Origin: Boothiomyces macroporosus
Lineage: Eukaryota; Chytridiomycota; Chytridiomycetes; Rhizophydiales; Terramycetaceae
Assembly: GCA_027604185.1 (NCBI GenBank)
Contig: JADGKB010000041.1
Coordinates: 1 to 64,000 of the forward strand
DNA: 64,000 nucleotides
Reading direction: 5' to 3'
The translations under genes and the position numbers were made by a program. Every line of letters begins with the position of its first letter. The first letter of the stretch is position 1. Shown here one piece after another: positions 9,581 through 19,925 of this stretch. The notes below the pieces were generated by a model. It was not told the DNA's origin. It saw nothing but the letters and a program-made list of their open reading frames with translations, and ran no database searches.

Positions 9581-10173
9581 GTGGCCACATATCTAAGTTT
9601 TAGGAAAAAGATAATCACTTTTGAATAAAATGTACCTTTTTGAATATGATGTATATGTGATATTCCGTGCTTGATCCAAAATTTGAGAAATTTAAACTGG
9701 TGGCTACCATTCGATATGGAATTCGTTCCCAATCGCTTTCATCGCTCCTCTGCTATATGGAGCAAGGTTGTACTGCCTGTTTAACATTAGCTGAAATTAT
9801 TCAATAATGCCAATATGAGGTACACAAAGATCTACTTGAAAACAGTCTTTTACGGGAATTTTTCAGTTTGACCTGGAAAGTGGAATACCATTCAATCAAC
9901 TCATCAATTAGCACGTAAAGTGATTTATGAACTACTAAAATTTTGGTATTCAAAAATTCGAATCCATTAAATCGCGTAACTAGAGGTAGAATTTGGAAAT
10001 AATCGAATTTTGAAAGGAGATCCATACTTGTTTGGCATTCAAAGGTATATAGCACCATTGCGAAATTGATTAATGTCTTTTCTAAATGGTTCTTCAAGTA
10101 ACCAACGTCACCTTTCAGATTTTGTTGTCAAAGGTTGCATAAATCGCCGATCATTTTTTTGACATCAATTCCA
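9581..10173. other. Intergenic region between GPCR 2 and GPCR 3
   Basis: A minus-strand frame of 98 codons (9801-10097) is open, rich in aromatic and hydrophobic residues, and resembles nothing I know. It has no partner exon and I consider it chance. Copy 3 of the GPCR promoter block occupies 10127-10173. Confidence 0.5.
10127..10173 (+). promoter_or_regulatory. Conserved GPCR core-promoter block, copy 3
   Basis: GTCAAAGGTTGCATAAATCG, then CCGATC, a T-run and GACATCAATTCCA before the ATG. It differs from copy 2 at about one position, although the DNA further upstream is unrelated. Confidence 0.6.
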
Positions 10174-11346
10174 ATGGCATATTCAACAAACCAACTTTTC
10201 ATATTGAACATAATAATCAAAAGCTCTTCCGTTTTAGGATTTATTGGCGTGTTGGCAATGATTGCAGTATCTACTTTTAATTCAGATGGTCATTAGGTAT
10301 CCAGATTCATTTAAAAATCCAACTGGAAGATTGGTTTTAGCAATCACATTTACTGATTTCTTTGATAGTAGTAATTAATTCATTTATGCAGTTACTAAAT
10401 TTATTGGACAGTGGGGACCAGACTCTGGATTGACATCTGCCCTATGCTACTGGCAGGCATGGTCAATCCAGCAATTCAACATCTCTTCAATTATTCGTAA
10501 TCTCAGTTAATCATAGTTGGTTTGCTGATGGGGTTGAATACTGTGTATTTGATATACTTTAAGGGATCAGTAGATACCATTCAAAAGTTTGAGCCCTATA
10601 TGATTTTGGCATCATTCGTCATTCCGGTTCCATTTGCTCTCTATCCGTTATTCGCAAAGCCAACTGGTGTCTCAATGATAGGTGATGTTGATAACTGGTG
10701 CTGGATTTCAAAATCCCTCCCAGTTTATCAAATATCGCTATGGTTTGGAATCTTGTGGACCATCTTCTTGCTAAATTTACTGATGCTTGGTATTACTGTT
10801 TGGACAATCAAGAAAAATGAACATTCATTTAACCAGTTAATACAGTAATTCAAACTAAAGTTTAGAAGCAACACCAAAACCTCATTTGGCGCTTACATCC
10901 AAAAACGAATGCTGGCGTATTTGATTGGCTTTATTATCGTTTGGCTCCCTACATCCGTAAATAGAATTGTACAAATAGCACTTGGCAACCAAGTGTTTGC
11001 TGTAGGCATAATTCATGCAATGCTAACTCCTACACGTGGATTCATTGACTTTTGTGCCTACTTTTATACATGGTGGCATTCTCCTGCCAGTGTCAGAGAC
11101 CCCAAGATGAGCATAGGAAAGAGCAGTATAGTAGGCCCTTCCAAGGAGAAAGACTCTGAATATCAAATATGGAGCCATTCTGTTCGGACATCTCCATCGA
11201 TCGACGACAGTGACGGAATATATCCCACACTTAATTCTAGTACAACTGAAAGGCGGCGAAGGTACTCTGATTTGCCTAGCAGTGCAAGTAACAAATACTC
11301 TGTGTACGGCTCTTTTGAAATATTATTTGACCAACATTGTAAATAA
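10174..11346 (+). CDS. Seven-transmembrane cAMP-receptor-like GPCR, paralogue 3
   Basis: A 363-aa receptor with exon sizes 93/85/105/328/481, matching its paralogues. In raw translation it looks dead, with a TAA after FDSS and a frame break after TSSII. Both disappear with introns 10371-10391 (21 nt, holding the TAA) and 10497-10516 (20 nt where the paralogues have 21). The other introns are 10267-10285 and 10845-10865. The gene is therefore probably intact. The C-tail carries RRRYSDLP, a basophilic-kinase-like site at the place of RKFSD in the other two. It is the last member of the tandem array, convergent with the DUF1295 gene. Confidence 0.85.
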
Positions 11347-11419
11347 ACTGTACATTTTCGAGATAACTTGATTAATATACACAGGATAAACATAGGTATT
11401 ATATTGATGGCCAAAGATA

Positions 11420-12163
11420 TTAGTAGATAAATGGGAAAAACTTTCTTGTGTTCTTGCAATATTCTTTCCACTCTGGATACCTCGACATGCTCTGCTCTTT
11501 CCACCACATCTGCGGCACCCAGTATATTGTAATATATGTAACCAAATAAACCGACATTAGGATGGAGTTTGTAAGAGCGGTAAAGCTCCCATAAATCAAA
11601 AACTCTCCAAGATAGTTTGGATGCCGGCAGAGGGCAAACAGTTTGGTGGTGATCAACTTTCCCGGGCTGTATTGGAGAGTAATATCCTTTTGAATATCGG
11701 CGGAAAAGTGAAGGAATACCCCTAATGCATATGCAGAAATAGCAGTCCCCAACATGATAGGACTACACTGGATATCATACTTTGCAATTATCAATGGGTT
11801 TAGCCAGAACATTCCTAATCCAAAGCAAACCACAAAAAACTGGGACCATGGTACTCGTCTCTCCCATTTCTTGTCAGGAAACAGTTGGGATTTTGTAATC
11901 CAGAGTAATCCATAGATCCCATGTAATGCTGTGTAAACCATCATTGTGGGATTGTTGAAGCTTTTGTATATTGTAGATATAATCAGGCAGACTGGTAACG
12001 TTCCTGCTTTCAGTAAATCTATGGGGATGGCGTGTTTAAAGCCAGGCTTTTGTGGAGGCACTGGTTCTGGGAACAGTAAATCGTAAAATATTCTTGGAGC
12101 GAATTTATTGATTTCGCTCCAGGGAAATGGAACCTTGTTGGCTGCAGTTGATTTCTTTGGCAT
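11420..12163 (-). CDS. DUF1295/steroid-reductase-ICMT-like membrane enzyme
   Basis: A 247-aa integral membrane protein, probably of the endoplasmic reticulum, in one exon. The C-terminal third has the fold signature shared by DUF1295 proteins, delta-reductases and isoprenylcysteine methyltransferases: LCRHPNYLGEFLIYGSF, then WWKEQSMSRYPEWKEYCKNT. In known relatives these residues bind NADPH or S-adenosylmethionine. About five to six hydrophobic helices precede or surround it. The motif order RHPNY..GE and E-x-Y-x-x-Y fits a methyltransferase or a reductase equally well; I cannot decide. It lies 97 bases downstream of a methylesterase-like gene on the same strand, which makes the methyltransferase reading attractive but unproven. 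Confidence 0.75.
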   Translation of the reverse strand: MPKKSTAANKVPFPWSEINKFAPRIFYDLLFPEPVPPQKPGFKHAIPIDLLKAGTLPVCLIISTIYKSFNNPTMMVYTALHGIYGLLWITKSQLFPDKKWERRVPWSQFFVVCFGLGMFWLNPLIIAKYDIQCSPIMLGTAISAYALGVFLHFSADIQKDITLQYSPGKLITTKLFALCRHPNYLGEFLIYGSFTALTNSILMSVYLVTYITIYWVPQMWWKEQSMSRYPEWKEYCKNTRKFFPFIY

Positions 12164-12260
12164 TGAAAATTTTTACCAAACAGCAGGGAACTTTATTCCC
12201 CATAAACTTGCATAAAACGTGGCCATCAATGGTACAGGTTTATTAAAAAGCAACTCCCCG

Positions 12261-13799
12261 TTAGCGCAGTAAATCGCTGTCGCTAGAGGTTTGAGAAGAA
12301 TGTGTGCGACTGCCCTCCACGAATTCAGCGAATGTAATTGGAACAAATTTTGGATTTCTTAATCCTTCAACCGTTAGCCACCTTTTGTAACGCTTAATAT
12401 TCCGGCAGTTCCTATAGAATCTATCCAAATGTTCAAAAAACTCTTCCCTTGCCAAAAACAAGTCGTAGAGATATTGGTAATGGTCTGTTCCATTATAAGC
12501 AACCAAGCTCAAGTTTTCAAGCTTCATTTTTGACAAGCTATCGTAAAGCAGTTTGCTGGATTCGAATGGAACAACATCGTCATGTTTGGCGTGTACCAGC
12601 ATGATATTGTGAGGTATAAATTGTTGAAAATCCCCCTTTTCTATGAATCTGGCACTTCGTTTTAGAATTTCTGTCGGGGACCAGTATTTGAAAGATTCAA
12701 GTTTGTTTTCTTGATTAATCAGTATTTACCAAATAATCTAGACATACATGATAGCTCCTCAATGCCTCTAATTTTTTCAAAATTAAGGTGTTGTGGTATA
12801 TCGTAAATTCCATTCAGCAATACCACACCCATAAGTTTGTGTACATGAGATTGAGCATACTTTTCAATCGCTGAAGAATGATCAGAATGGCTTTCGCAAG
12901 CACGCTTGGCATAATTTAAAACAGAGGTCATACACAGATGTGCTCCAGCTGCATGCCCTACCAAAGTAATGTTGCTTGCATCTCCTCCATATTTTCTGCT
13001 ATTAATTCAAATAACCTAATATTACGCAACGTCCATTTGATTGCGGCATCAATGTCTGCTACCATTTCACTTATTGTGGCTTTTGGCCACAAAGTGTAGT
13101 TTGGAATAACAGTCACAAAGCCGCGCTGGGTGAGATTATAACCAATCGGAGAGTACAGGTTCTTGTGTCCAGAGTTCCAACCACCTCCATGGATAAAAAT
13201 GATCACTGGGCGATGATTTTCTTTGCTGTGCAAGTAAGATACATGGTCTCTATTCTCAAACGTGCTTTCGTAAACGTCAAGAGTCGTGTCTTTGAACTTA
13301 CTTCCAAAGTTTATATTTTTTGCGATTCTTCCTTTTGACATTACTTGCTTGTTCTTTTTATTCCAAGTGCTCCAGATAAAAGTCTTGAAAATCACCATAG
13401 GTGGGCCGTAAATATTCTTTGACAGGTAGTTGAAAAATGCTCGGTTGACTTGAAATATCCGTATTGGACTTAGGGGTATTGTAGGAATGGCTATATGTAA
13501 TATCTTTACTCTGTTTGGGTTCTGATGTTGCGCGAACGCCAGGTATAGTGTCCACGAAATAAAACACGGAACGGCTACGATTAGCTTTGATTACATAGAA
13601 GAGATATCCAGAGCGGAAATAACAAGTGAAATAACAGTGGTGAAACCATCAGGAATATACAAAGCGAAACCCAACTCTTCGGGAATGGTATCATTGAAGA
13701 ATAATGGTATCGCAGGCGTTCAATAAGCTCGGCGTATGTACTGATTGAGGATTTGACAAATATATAAGGTGCTGTTGCTGTACTTTTGATGAGGTCCAT
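12261..13799 (-). CDS. Isoprenylcysteine methylesterase-like alpha/beta hydrolase
   Basis: A 493-aa protein with an N-terminal hydrophobic anchor region and a carboxylesterase-fold domain. It shows the oxyanion-hole motif VIIFIHGGGWNSGHK, then PNYTLWPKA, the region of the nucleophile as TLVGHAAGAH, and a late HAKHDDVVPF plus GTDHYQY for the acid and histidine. Plant ICME enzymes, which hydrolyse prenylcysteine methyl esters, have GHSAGAH; here the expected catalytic Ser is Ala, so activity is doubtful. Introns are 13575-13594 (20 nt), 12999-13015 (17 nt, the shortest in the window) and 12710-12729 (20 nt). The 17-nt one, GTTATTTGAATTAATAG, restores NISRKYGGDASN. Its neighbour is an ICMT/DUF1295-like gene. 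Confidence 0.82.
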
Positions 13800-13875
13800 T
13801 TTTTAAAAGCAAACTTTTTTGTCGTTCCTGTTTGGGATTTATTGTAACACAAGCACATGCCAAATATTGAATATA

Positions 13876-15465
13876 TTACAAGTCTTTTTCTAACTTTAAC
13901 TTTGCGACTCTCTTGCTAACTTGAGAATACAAAACCGCGAGGTTCAGCAATCCCAAGCCGCCAGTCCAGGCAAACAATACACCATAGTTCAAAGGCATCG
14001 AGTTACATTGGGAGCCGAGCATCAGACAACGAAGGCCTTTAACTGAATATTGAAGAGGTAAGCCATAGCTAAGCTTTGTTACTGGATTCATTACAATCGG
14101 GTCCAAAATAGCCGAAGACGAACCTAACTGGAGAATCAATAGCAGAGAAACAATCAACGAAAAGTTGTCTGGCCCTAAAAGCGCGGCCAAGATGTTGCTG
14201 AACTGTAAATAGCAGAAGGCAGTCAACCACAAGAATACCCAGACAGTTAACGGGCTGTAATCAGTTTGAATGAAATCTGTGCCTCTAGCAAGGATAACCA
14301 AGAGAATTAAATAAATAGAGGCTGACACCAATGTAATAAATAAGCTGACAAGGGTACCCGACAATAGATATCTTGAAATGAAATTCTTTTGTTCAAACAA
14401 ATGCGATGCTGTTTGGAATCTCATTTGGTATATCTTGAACAAAACTACAGCACCAAGGATTCCGCAAACCCATAACACAATTGAAGCAATGTAAGTGGCA
14501 AAGTTGTATCCATAAAATGGAATCGGATGCATGTTATTGACCTCCAGTTGGATGGGTGACACCAGGTATCTTGGGGTAGTTAGCAAACTTTCGTAGCCAT
14601 TTGGATACTTTTCGGCTTCGCCAACGATTGTTTGCGCTATTGCTGACGACAATCCATTTACCACTCCCAAAGTATACTTGTATACCAATCCAGTTACTGT
14701 CATCTGCCTAGCTTGGTCGTATCCAAACTCGATTGTCGAATTGAATGCATCCTTATAGCCAGTATGCGTAGTTGCGTTTTGTAAATTGGATAATACTGAA
14801 TCACTAAAGTTGCTAGGGACATATAGGTAACCCCAATAGTCACCATTATCAATCATTGTTCGCAAGTCGTCCAATCTTGTAGATGAATCCAATTTGGTCC
14901 ATTTCAAAACACCAAATGCTGATGAGTTTGGATTAAATAAAAAGTAGTCTACAACTTCGCCCATAGTTTTGTTGTGAGTTAATCGCATGACTCTTGTCTG
15001 AGCTTCTGGGTGTTGATCAAAGTGGAAGCCATTGTCAGCAATCACGACTGCAACAGGTACATTAGGCAATCTAGATATAGGATCCCAAAGACAGCCCAAG
15101 TAGAATAGCGCATACAAAGCAGTGATGAATGCAACCAAGATAATCATAACAATGGCTAGGGTGGGCGTGATCAAACTGGTTAACACTAGAGGTCTTGGAT
15201 TTTCATTTTCGAAACTGAGAAGGTTTTCGGAATCTTTTTCCGATTTCCCCTTCTCTTCTTGAACAGGCTTTTCACCTTCGAGGGCAATCACTGTGCTACT
15301 TTCTTCAATTTGAGGACCACTTTTATCCTTCTTTTCGTCAGTAGTATCTTCAATTTCAACCTGATCTTGCTGGTCTTTGGCATTGAGTGCTATCGTATCT
15401 TCCGCTATTGCATGCGTGCTGGTTGAATCTACTCGAATGACTTCAACTTGGTTTATATCAGACAT
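13876..15465 (-). CDS. SNG1/DUF3533-family membrane protein
   Basis: A single-exon protein of about 529 aa; an in-frame ATG at 15495 would add 10 residues. It has an acidic cytoplasmic N-terminus (about 90 aa), then a membrane helix, an extracellular domain beginning PNVPVAVVIADNG and containing GDYWGYLYVPSNFS, and a C-terminal block of about five more helices. This arrangement is that of DUF3533 proteins such as yeast Sng1 (drug resistance, plasma-membrane lipid asymmetry) and resembles bacterial YhgE/Pip ABC-2-type proteins. The extracellular domain has several N-x-S/T sites. The transported substrate is unknown. There are no introns, unlike its flanking genes. Confidence 0.82.
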   Translation of the reverse strand: MSDINQVEVIRVDSTSTHAIAEDTIALNAKDQQDQVEIEDTTDEKKDKSGPQIEESSTVIALEGEKPVQEEKGKSEKDSENLLSFENENPRPLVLTSLITPTLAIVMIILVAFITALYALFYLGCLWDPISRLPNVPVAVVIADNGFHFDQHPEAQTRVMRLTHNKTMGEVVDYFLFNPNSSAFGVLKWTKLDSSTRLDDLRTMIDNGDYWGYLYVPSNFSDSVLSNLQNATTHTGYKDAFNSTIEFGYDQARQMTVTGLVYKYTLGVVNGLSSAIAQTIVGEAEKYPNGYESLLTTPRYLVSPIQLEVNNMHPIPFYGYNFATYIASIVLWVCGILGAVVLFKIYQMRFQTASHLFEQKNFISRYLLSGTLVSLFITLVSASIYLILLVILARGTDFIQTDYSPLTVWVFLWLTAFCYLQFSNILAALLGPDNFSLIVSLLLILQLGSSSAILDPIVMNPVTKLSYGLPLQYSVKGLRCLMLGSQCNSMPLNYGVLFAWTGGLGLLNLAVLYSQVSKRVAKLKLEKDL

Positions 15466-15495
15466 TTTGGTACAGCATTGGGAAAAATCTTTCAT

Positions 15496-15940
15496 TTTAT
15501 ATTCTAATGATGCGGAGTTTCATTTAGTTACCGCCATGGTGAAACGGCCTCACTTAAAATCTCATTCGGCCGGCTCGGTCGGTCAATTCCAGCCTGAAAT
15601 GTATTGAAATTTGGAATAAACTAGTAAAAAAAGAAATATAAATCTTGATTTTAAAATGCTGAACATTGATTTCCCATTCATTCCTAATTACACCGCCAAT
15701 TTTTCACGATTACTCATTCAAAATTATACACCGCAAAAGTTGCCACTTGAAATATCTGCTTTGATAATTAGCAGCGTTTACAAGTTCAGCTTGAGATTGA
15801 CTTTAAAATTTTCCAGATCTTATCTCAACATGTTTCCATTCACATGTCTGAAAAATAATCCAAATACCAGAACCGGTAGTCTAGTCACGCATTTACTGAT
15901 ACTATCAAGAAAATTAGATATTACATACATTTATTATATT
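15496..15940. other. Intergenic region with a weak plus-strand frame
   Basis: A plus-strand frame from ATG 15656 to 15985 (109 codons) starts MLNIDFPFIPNYTANF and overlaps the 3' end of the TOK channel gene on the other strand. The first 60 codons look protein-like, but no family or partner exon is recognised. It may be a small unknown gene; evidence is weak. Confidence 0.3.
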
Positions 15941-17729
15941 TCAAGGTTCAGAAATATCATCTCCCACTTGGAATATCTGGGATAGGTTTGGTCTCACGGG
16001 TGACTTTGGTCTTAAACGGGGAAAAGTGTTGCTGTTTAGTTGCAAGTTATCATCACCAAGTAAGGTGCTAGGTGGAAAACTACTTGCAAACACAGTATTA
16101 GTAGCACCAGGAAATCCAATTATGGACGATATCGGTTGGGGATCCATTGGGTGAGATACGCTTCTTCTCCTAATCTGTCTAAGGCTCCTCTTTTTATGCG
16201 CTTCCACATGCCGTTTTTCTACTTTGCGTCCAATAGTATCGGCAGCTATACCGAAAAAGTGAGAGATAATAGCAATCTAAATTAAAAAAACAACGTACAG
16301 CATTAAACAAGAATAGCCACCAGTACTCGATGCTCCATGGCGAAGTAAGCAAGAAATCTCCATATCCTATACCTGTAATAGATACAAACGCAAAGTATAT
16401 TCCATCAAAGAATGCCCAGTCTTCAAAATAAGCAAAAACGAATCCCGAAAAGACCCACCAGCAAATTACTGTAACAATAAATGTCGCAATTTTTACAGTC
16501 TTTTCTCTTTTGGACAATTCCTTCTTGTCGGCTTGGGACAAGTAGCTTTCTCCAGTTGCAACAGTATACAGCGGTAGTGGATTCAGCTCTGGTGGGAACC
16601 TATTAATTGTGTAAGATGATTCTATTCTGTCTGAAGCGTCGCTGTTTTCAAGACTAATATTGTTTCTATCAGACGGGTACCTCTCCAAGGTACCTGAACG
16701 ATCCATGTTACCCGAAAGCATACTCATTTTGTCTTCCAAGCTAGCTTTCTACAATTAGCAAAACATTACTCTCACTTGAAGCCTCTTTTCCGACTCGCCG
16801 ATTACAATACTTTCATAAGCCAGAATATAGAATCCGGCAACACACAGTCCAAATGTAGTGTACAAGATCATAAATAGCCTGCCCCCGAACGTCTTTGGGA
16901 CAATATTGCCATAACCAATTGTCAAAAGAGTCATTATACAGAATTCTCCAGCTTTCTCGTAGGTCCAGTCTTCCAAGAGTGTAAATACCATGGATCCAAA
17001 CAAAATATACCTAGATCAACATGCAAATACCAAACAAATACAAAGCTCGCGAATTCATATTTTTTCTGTTCCATCGTTTGGTATTTGCGAATATTTTGCA
17101 GGAATGAAATATCTGAGACGTATAATAGGAATGCGATCGTATGTATTATTGCCGATGATGTACAAGCGGCCATCCCCCCTGGGTAATATATATGCTCAGT
17201 TGGCGGGTATCTGTATTTCCATTGGAGCGCAACAATAGCCAATAATAATGCTCAATCAAAAAATAATTACCTTGAAGCAACGAACATATACATGCGATCC
17301 AAGTCGATGGCTTGATTTTGTATCCCCTTGCTCTACTTCTGATTGCTAATTGAGTAATTAAACCAATCGAAATCGCCACAGCCATTGTCGCATACTCTGT
17401 TTCTCCAATATATATTCCATTGTAATTCCGGTATGGATGCCTTACATCCGATATATCGTAAACTATCCATCCGCCAGTCGCTATGGCACGAACAGAACAT
17501 AAAAATGCGTAACTGGGGTTAAACTAAATCTACTTTGAGCATATACATGCATACTAGGATTAAAAATACCTACCATGTACGGTTTTGAGGCTAGGAAATG
17601 CTCTATATCCTTGTATGTCAACATTTTGTTCGTGGAATTTTTGGGTAAACAATATTGATTTGAACCGGACCCAACAAGCGTGCTGCCACTCATTTCGTGT
17701 TCGACAGCCAAATCTCTGAATTTTTGCAT
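15941..17729 (-). CDS. TOK-type two-pore outward-rectifying potassium channel
   Basis: A 554-aa plasma-membrane K+ channel of the fungal TOK class, with two P-loops and about eight helices. The first selectivity filter is TLLTIGYGNIVPKT and the second is SITGIGYGDFLLTS, both with the K+-selective GYG. A Ser/Asn-rich cytoplasmic linker separates the two helix groups, and the C-terminus is basic (RRRSVSH). Introns are 17554-17573, 17513-17533, 17251-17270, 17011-17030, 16749-16769 and 16277-16298 (20-22 nt). The first two flank an exon of just 20 nt. Spliced, the first helix reads CICSNYAFLCSVRAIATGGW. Fungal TOK channels release K+ and set membrane voltage; that role is inferred here. Confidence 0.9.
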
Positions 17730-18089
17730 AACCGCCAACTATTATTGTAGGAGTTTTATGGGCGTGATCTTATTGATTGGCTTATCATAGCGATGCAGGG
17801 ACTCTGTTATCGTTCCCCAAAACTACGGAATACGATATCCACCAACACTGGCATAAAACTGGGAATATGGGCTGGCTACTATTCCAGTAAACTGCTTTCT
17901 ATTGCTATTCCGCCAATATTAGATTACTGGTGCAGTAGATCAATTATTATTACAGCCTTCGCAATAGAGCTAGTCGGCAGTCAACTGAACAGCAATTGTT
18001 TTAGTTGTAACCACAGAATTCATAGAATTCGGCATTTCTGGTGATGAGTCATTTCGTAGTTAAAAGCGCACTAATGTAAAGAAAAGACA
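17730..18089. other. Divergent promoter region, TOK channel and RtcB
   Basis: This is a 360-base region between divergent genes. A plus-strand frame of 83 codons at 17793-18044 has no recognisable content and I treat it as chance. No clear regulatory motif was seen. Confidence 0.5.
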
Positions 18090-19439
18090 ATGAAACGAAT
18101 CACTTTAGCGATAAATGCAAATCAAAAGAAGCAAACAGTTTTACTTGTTGACTCAAATCCAGACTTGAGATCATTGGCAAAAAATAAGCTTTCATTTTCC
18201 AAAACGAAAAGGGTCTACATTCAAAGGAAAAACTTTGCGGTAGAATCACTAGATTTCTCTATTATAGAACAGAATGATTTGGTGCTCGTTTCAGCGGGGG
18301 AAGATTATATAGGAAAAGCAGTGATGGTACAGGCATTTGTGGAGCAAGAATCAAAAGTTCGAGTGATATGCAACAAGGCTGGCGTAGAAGATTCGGCACT
18401 AAAACAATTAGAGGCAGTGTCTCAGCTTCCTGGCTTGAATTATGCCGTGGGAATGCCTGACCTTCACGCAGGCAACCAGTTTCCTATAGGGGCAGTATTC
18501 TCATTTACCAACTATCTATATCCTGACCTAATTGGTGGCGATATTGGTTGCGGAATGGCACTTTACAAATTTAAAGCTTCCAAGAATATTGTCTCGCGTC
18601 CACAAAAAGTAGCAGATTCCATTGTTGAAATGGAAGGGGGTTGGAAAGGAGACCTGAGTGGTTGGATGAGCAATTATGGTTTACCAAGTACTAGTTTTGA
18701 TAGTTCTTTGGGAACTATAGGAAGGGGCAATCACTTTGCAGAAATTCAGCTGGTACATGAAATTTACGATCAGGACACCTTCCATTCCTTCGGTCTGGAA
18801 AAAGATGCAGCATATTTGCTTGTGCATAGTGGATCAAGAGGACTAGGTAAGCATATCCTGGAACAACACATTGAAAACTGTGGTCGTGGTGTAGGTTTAC
18901 CTGCCGATTCCAAAGAAGCCCAAGACTATTTAATTATGCATGATCAGGCACTGCGATGGGCAAAATGTAACCGCAGTATAATTGCCCAAAGAATCTTTGA
19001 CTCGATGGGAATCTACAAGAGCGAATTGATTTTGGATATTTGGCACAATAACATTTCAAAAATTGAAGGAGAATACCTTCATCGTAAAGGCGCAGCTCCA
19101 AGCAACGTTCCACTAATTGTAATACCAGGATCAAGGGGTACTTTGTCATATGTAGTTGTCCCAACAGGTGACCAAAAGTTGAATGGCTATTCTGTTGCGC
19201 ATGGTGCAGGAAGAGAGCTATCGAGGCAAAAAGCTCTAACTTTGAACCAAAAGTTCAAAAAGCCCAAAACCAACGTATACGGAGGTGTTGTAATATGCGA
19301 AGATGATGATCTATACTTTGAAGAAGCGCCAAATGCCTACAAGAATATAGACAATGTGGTTCAAGACTTGCAAGATCAGGGCATTGTAAAGATTGTCGCC
19401 TCTTTTAAACCGCTAGTCACTTACAAGATGAGAAAATAA
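18090..19439 (+). CDS. RtcB-family 3'-phosphate RNA ligase-like protein
   Basis: A 449-aa single-exon protein. RtcB joins 2',3'-cyclic-phosphate and 5'-OH RNA ends using GTP and Mn2+. The catalytic set is visible: GMPDLHAGNQFPIGA (about 121-134), IGGDIGCGM with the metal-binding Cys (about 148-156), GRGNHFAE, LLVHSGSRGLG, IPGSRGT, and SVAHGAGR with the histidine that takes the guanylate. The compact size and motif wording resemble the bacterial RtcB2 (PrfH-coupled) type rather than the animal/archaeal HSPC117 type. The first 80 residues form an extra region (VLLVDSNPDLRSL ... LVLVSAGEDYIGK) that looks like a small beta-grasp fold. Most fungi ligate tRNA with Trl1, so an RtcB is uncommon; being intronless fits later acquisition. 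Confidence 0.88.
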   Translation: MKRITLAINANQKKQTVLLVDSNPDLRSLAKNKLSFSKTKRVYIQRKNFAVESLDFSIIEQNDLVLVSAGEDYIGKAVMVQAFVEQESKVRVICNKAGVEDSALKQLEAVSQLPGLNYAVGMPDLHAGNQFPIGAVFSFTNYLYPDLIGGDIGCGMALYKFKASKNIVSRPQKVADSIVEMEGGWKGDLSGWMSNYGLPSTSFDSSLGTIGRGNHFAEIQLVHEIYDQDTFHSFGLEKDAAYLLVHSGSRGLGKHILEQHIENCGRGVGLPADSKEAQDYLIMHDQALRWAKCNRSIIAQRIFDSMGIYKSELILDIWHNNISKIEGEYLHRKGAAPSNVPLIVIPGSRGTLSYVVVPTGDQKLNGYSVAHGAGRELSRQKALTLNQKFKKPKTNVYGGVVICEDDDLYFEEAPNAYKNIDNVVQDLQDQGIVKIVASFKPLVTYKMRK

Positions 19440-19925
19440 TAATTATTGCTCAGCATTTCGTTATTTCATTTCGTTTTTCATTCAATTTGCCCAAAATCTC
19501 ACAATTTTGGGCATGTCTGTGCTCCAGAGAATTTGTTTATTATCGAATAGGGCCGTTTGACTCTGTCTAATCGGATAGTGCGTAACGCATGGTCCACTTG
19601 AGACTGAGCCCTTGGCGATCCAACTTTTTGTGTTCAAAAACTGGTAGGTTTTACAATGCTTTGTTAAAGAGCAAAAACGTGATACCTCTATAGATGGAAT
19701 TAAATATGAAAAATGACTCGCAAACCACGAATTTTTTATCTGGGAAGTTTCATCAACTTTTCATTCATCAGCCTTGAGTTTAAGTGGTGCTAACGTTATT
19801 GCTCCTTTGATACCACCTCCAGTTAACCGTTCTCAGCCCCTACAGGTCTGTTGCTCAATTTGACTGATTAAAAGCCACATCCCCAAATATATATAAAGAA
19901 AAACGTGAAACCAAAAACAATATTA
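19440..19925. other. Intergenic region, nothing recognised
   Basis: 486 bases between two plus-strand genes. I looked for a tRNA-like fold and box sequences and found none. A TATA-like ATATATATAAAG lies about 30 bases before the MATH-BTB start codon. Confidence 0.5.

Noticed and set aside
9801..10097. Minus-strand 98-codon frame between GPCR 2 and 3
   Set aside because: No family resemblance, no partner exon, and it lies in the promoter region of GPCR 3.
10371..10391. In-frame TAA and later frameshift suggesting GPCR 3 is a pseudogene
   Set aside because: Both lie inside ultra-short introns that align with introns of the other two copies; spliced exon sizes are identical (93/85/105/328).
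17793..18044. Plus-strand 83-codon frame upstream of the RtcB gene
   Set aside because: Composition is not protein-like and it occupies the divergent promoter.
19540..19640. tRNA-like stretch downstream of the RtcB gene
   Set aside because: No acceptor stem or A/B box arrangement could be built.
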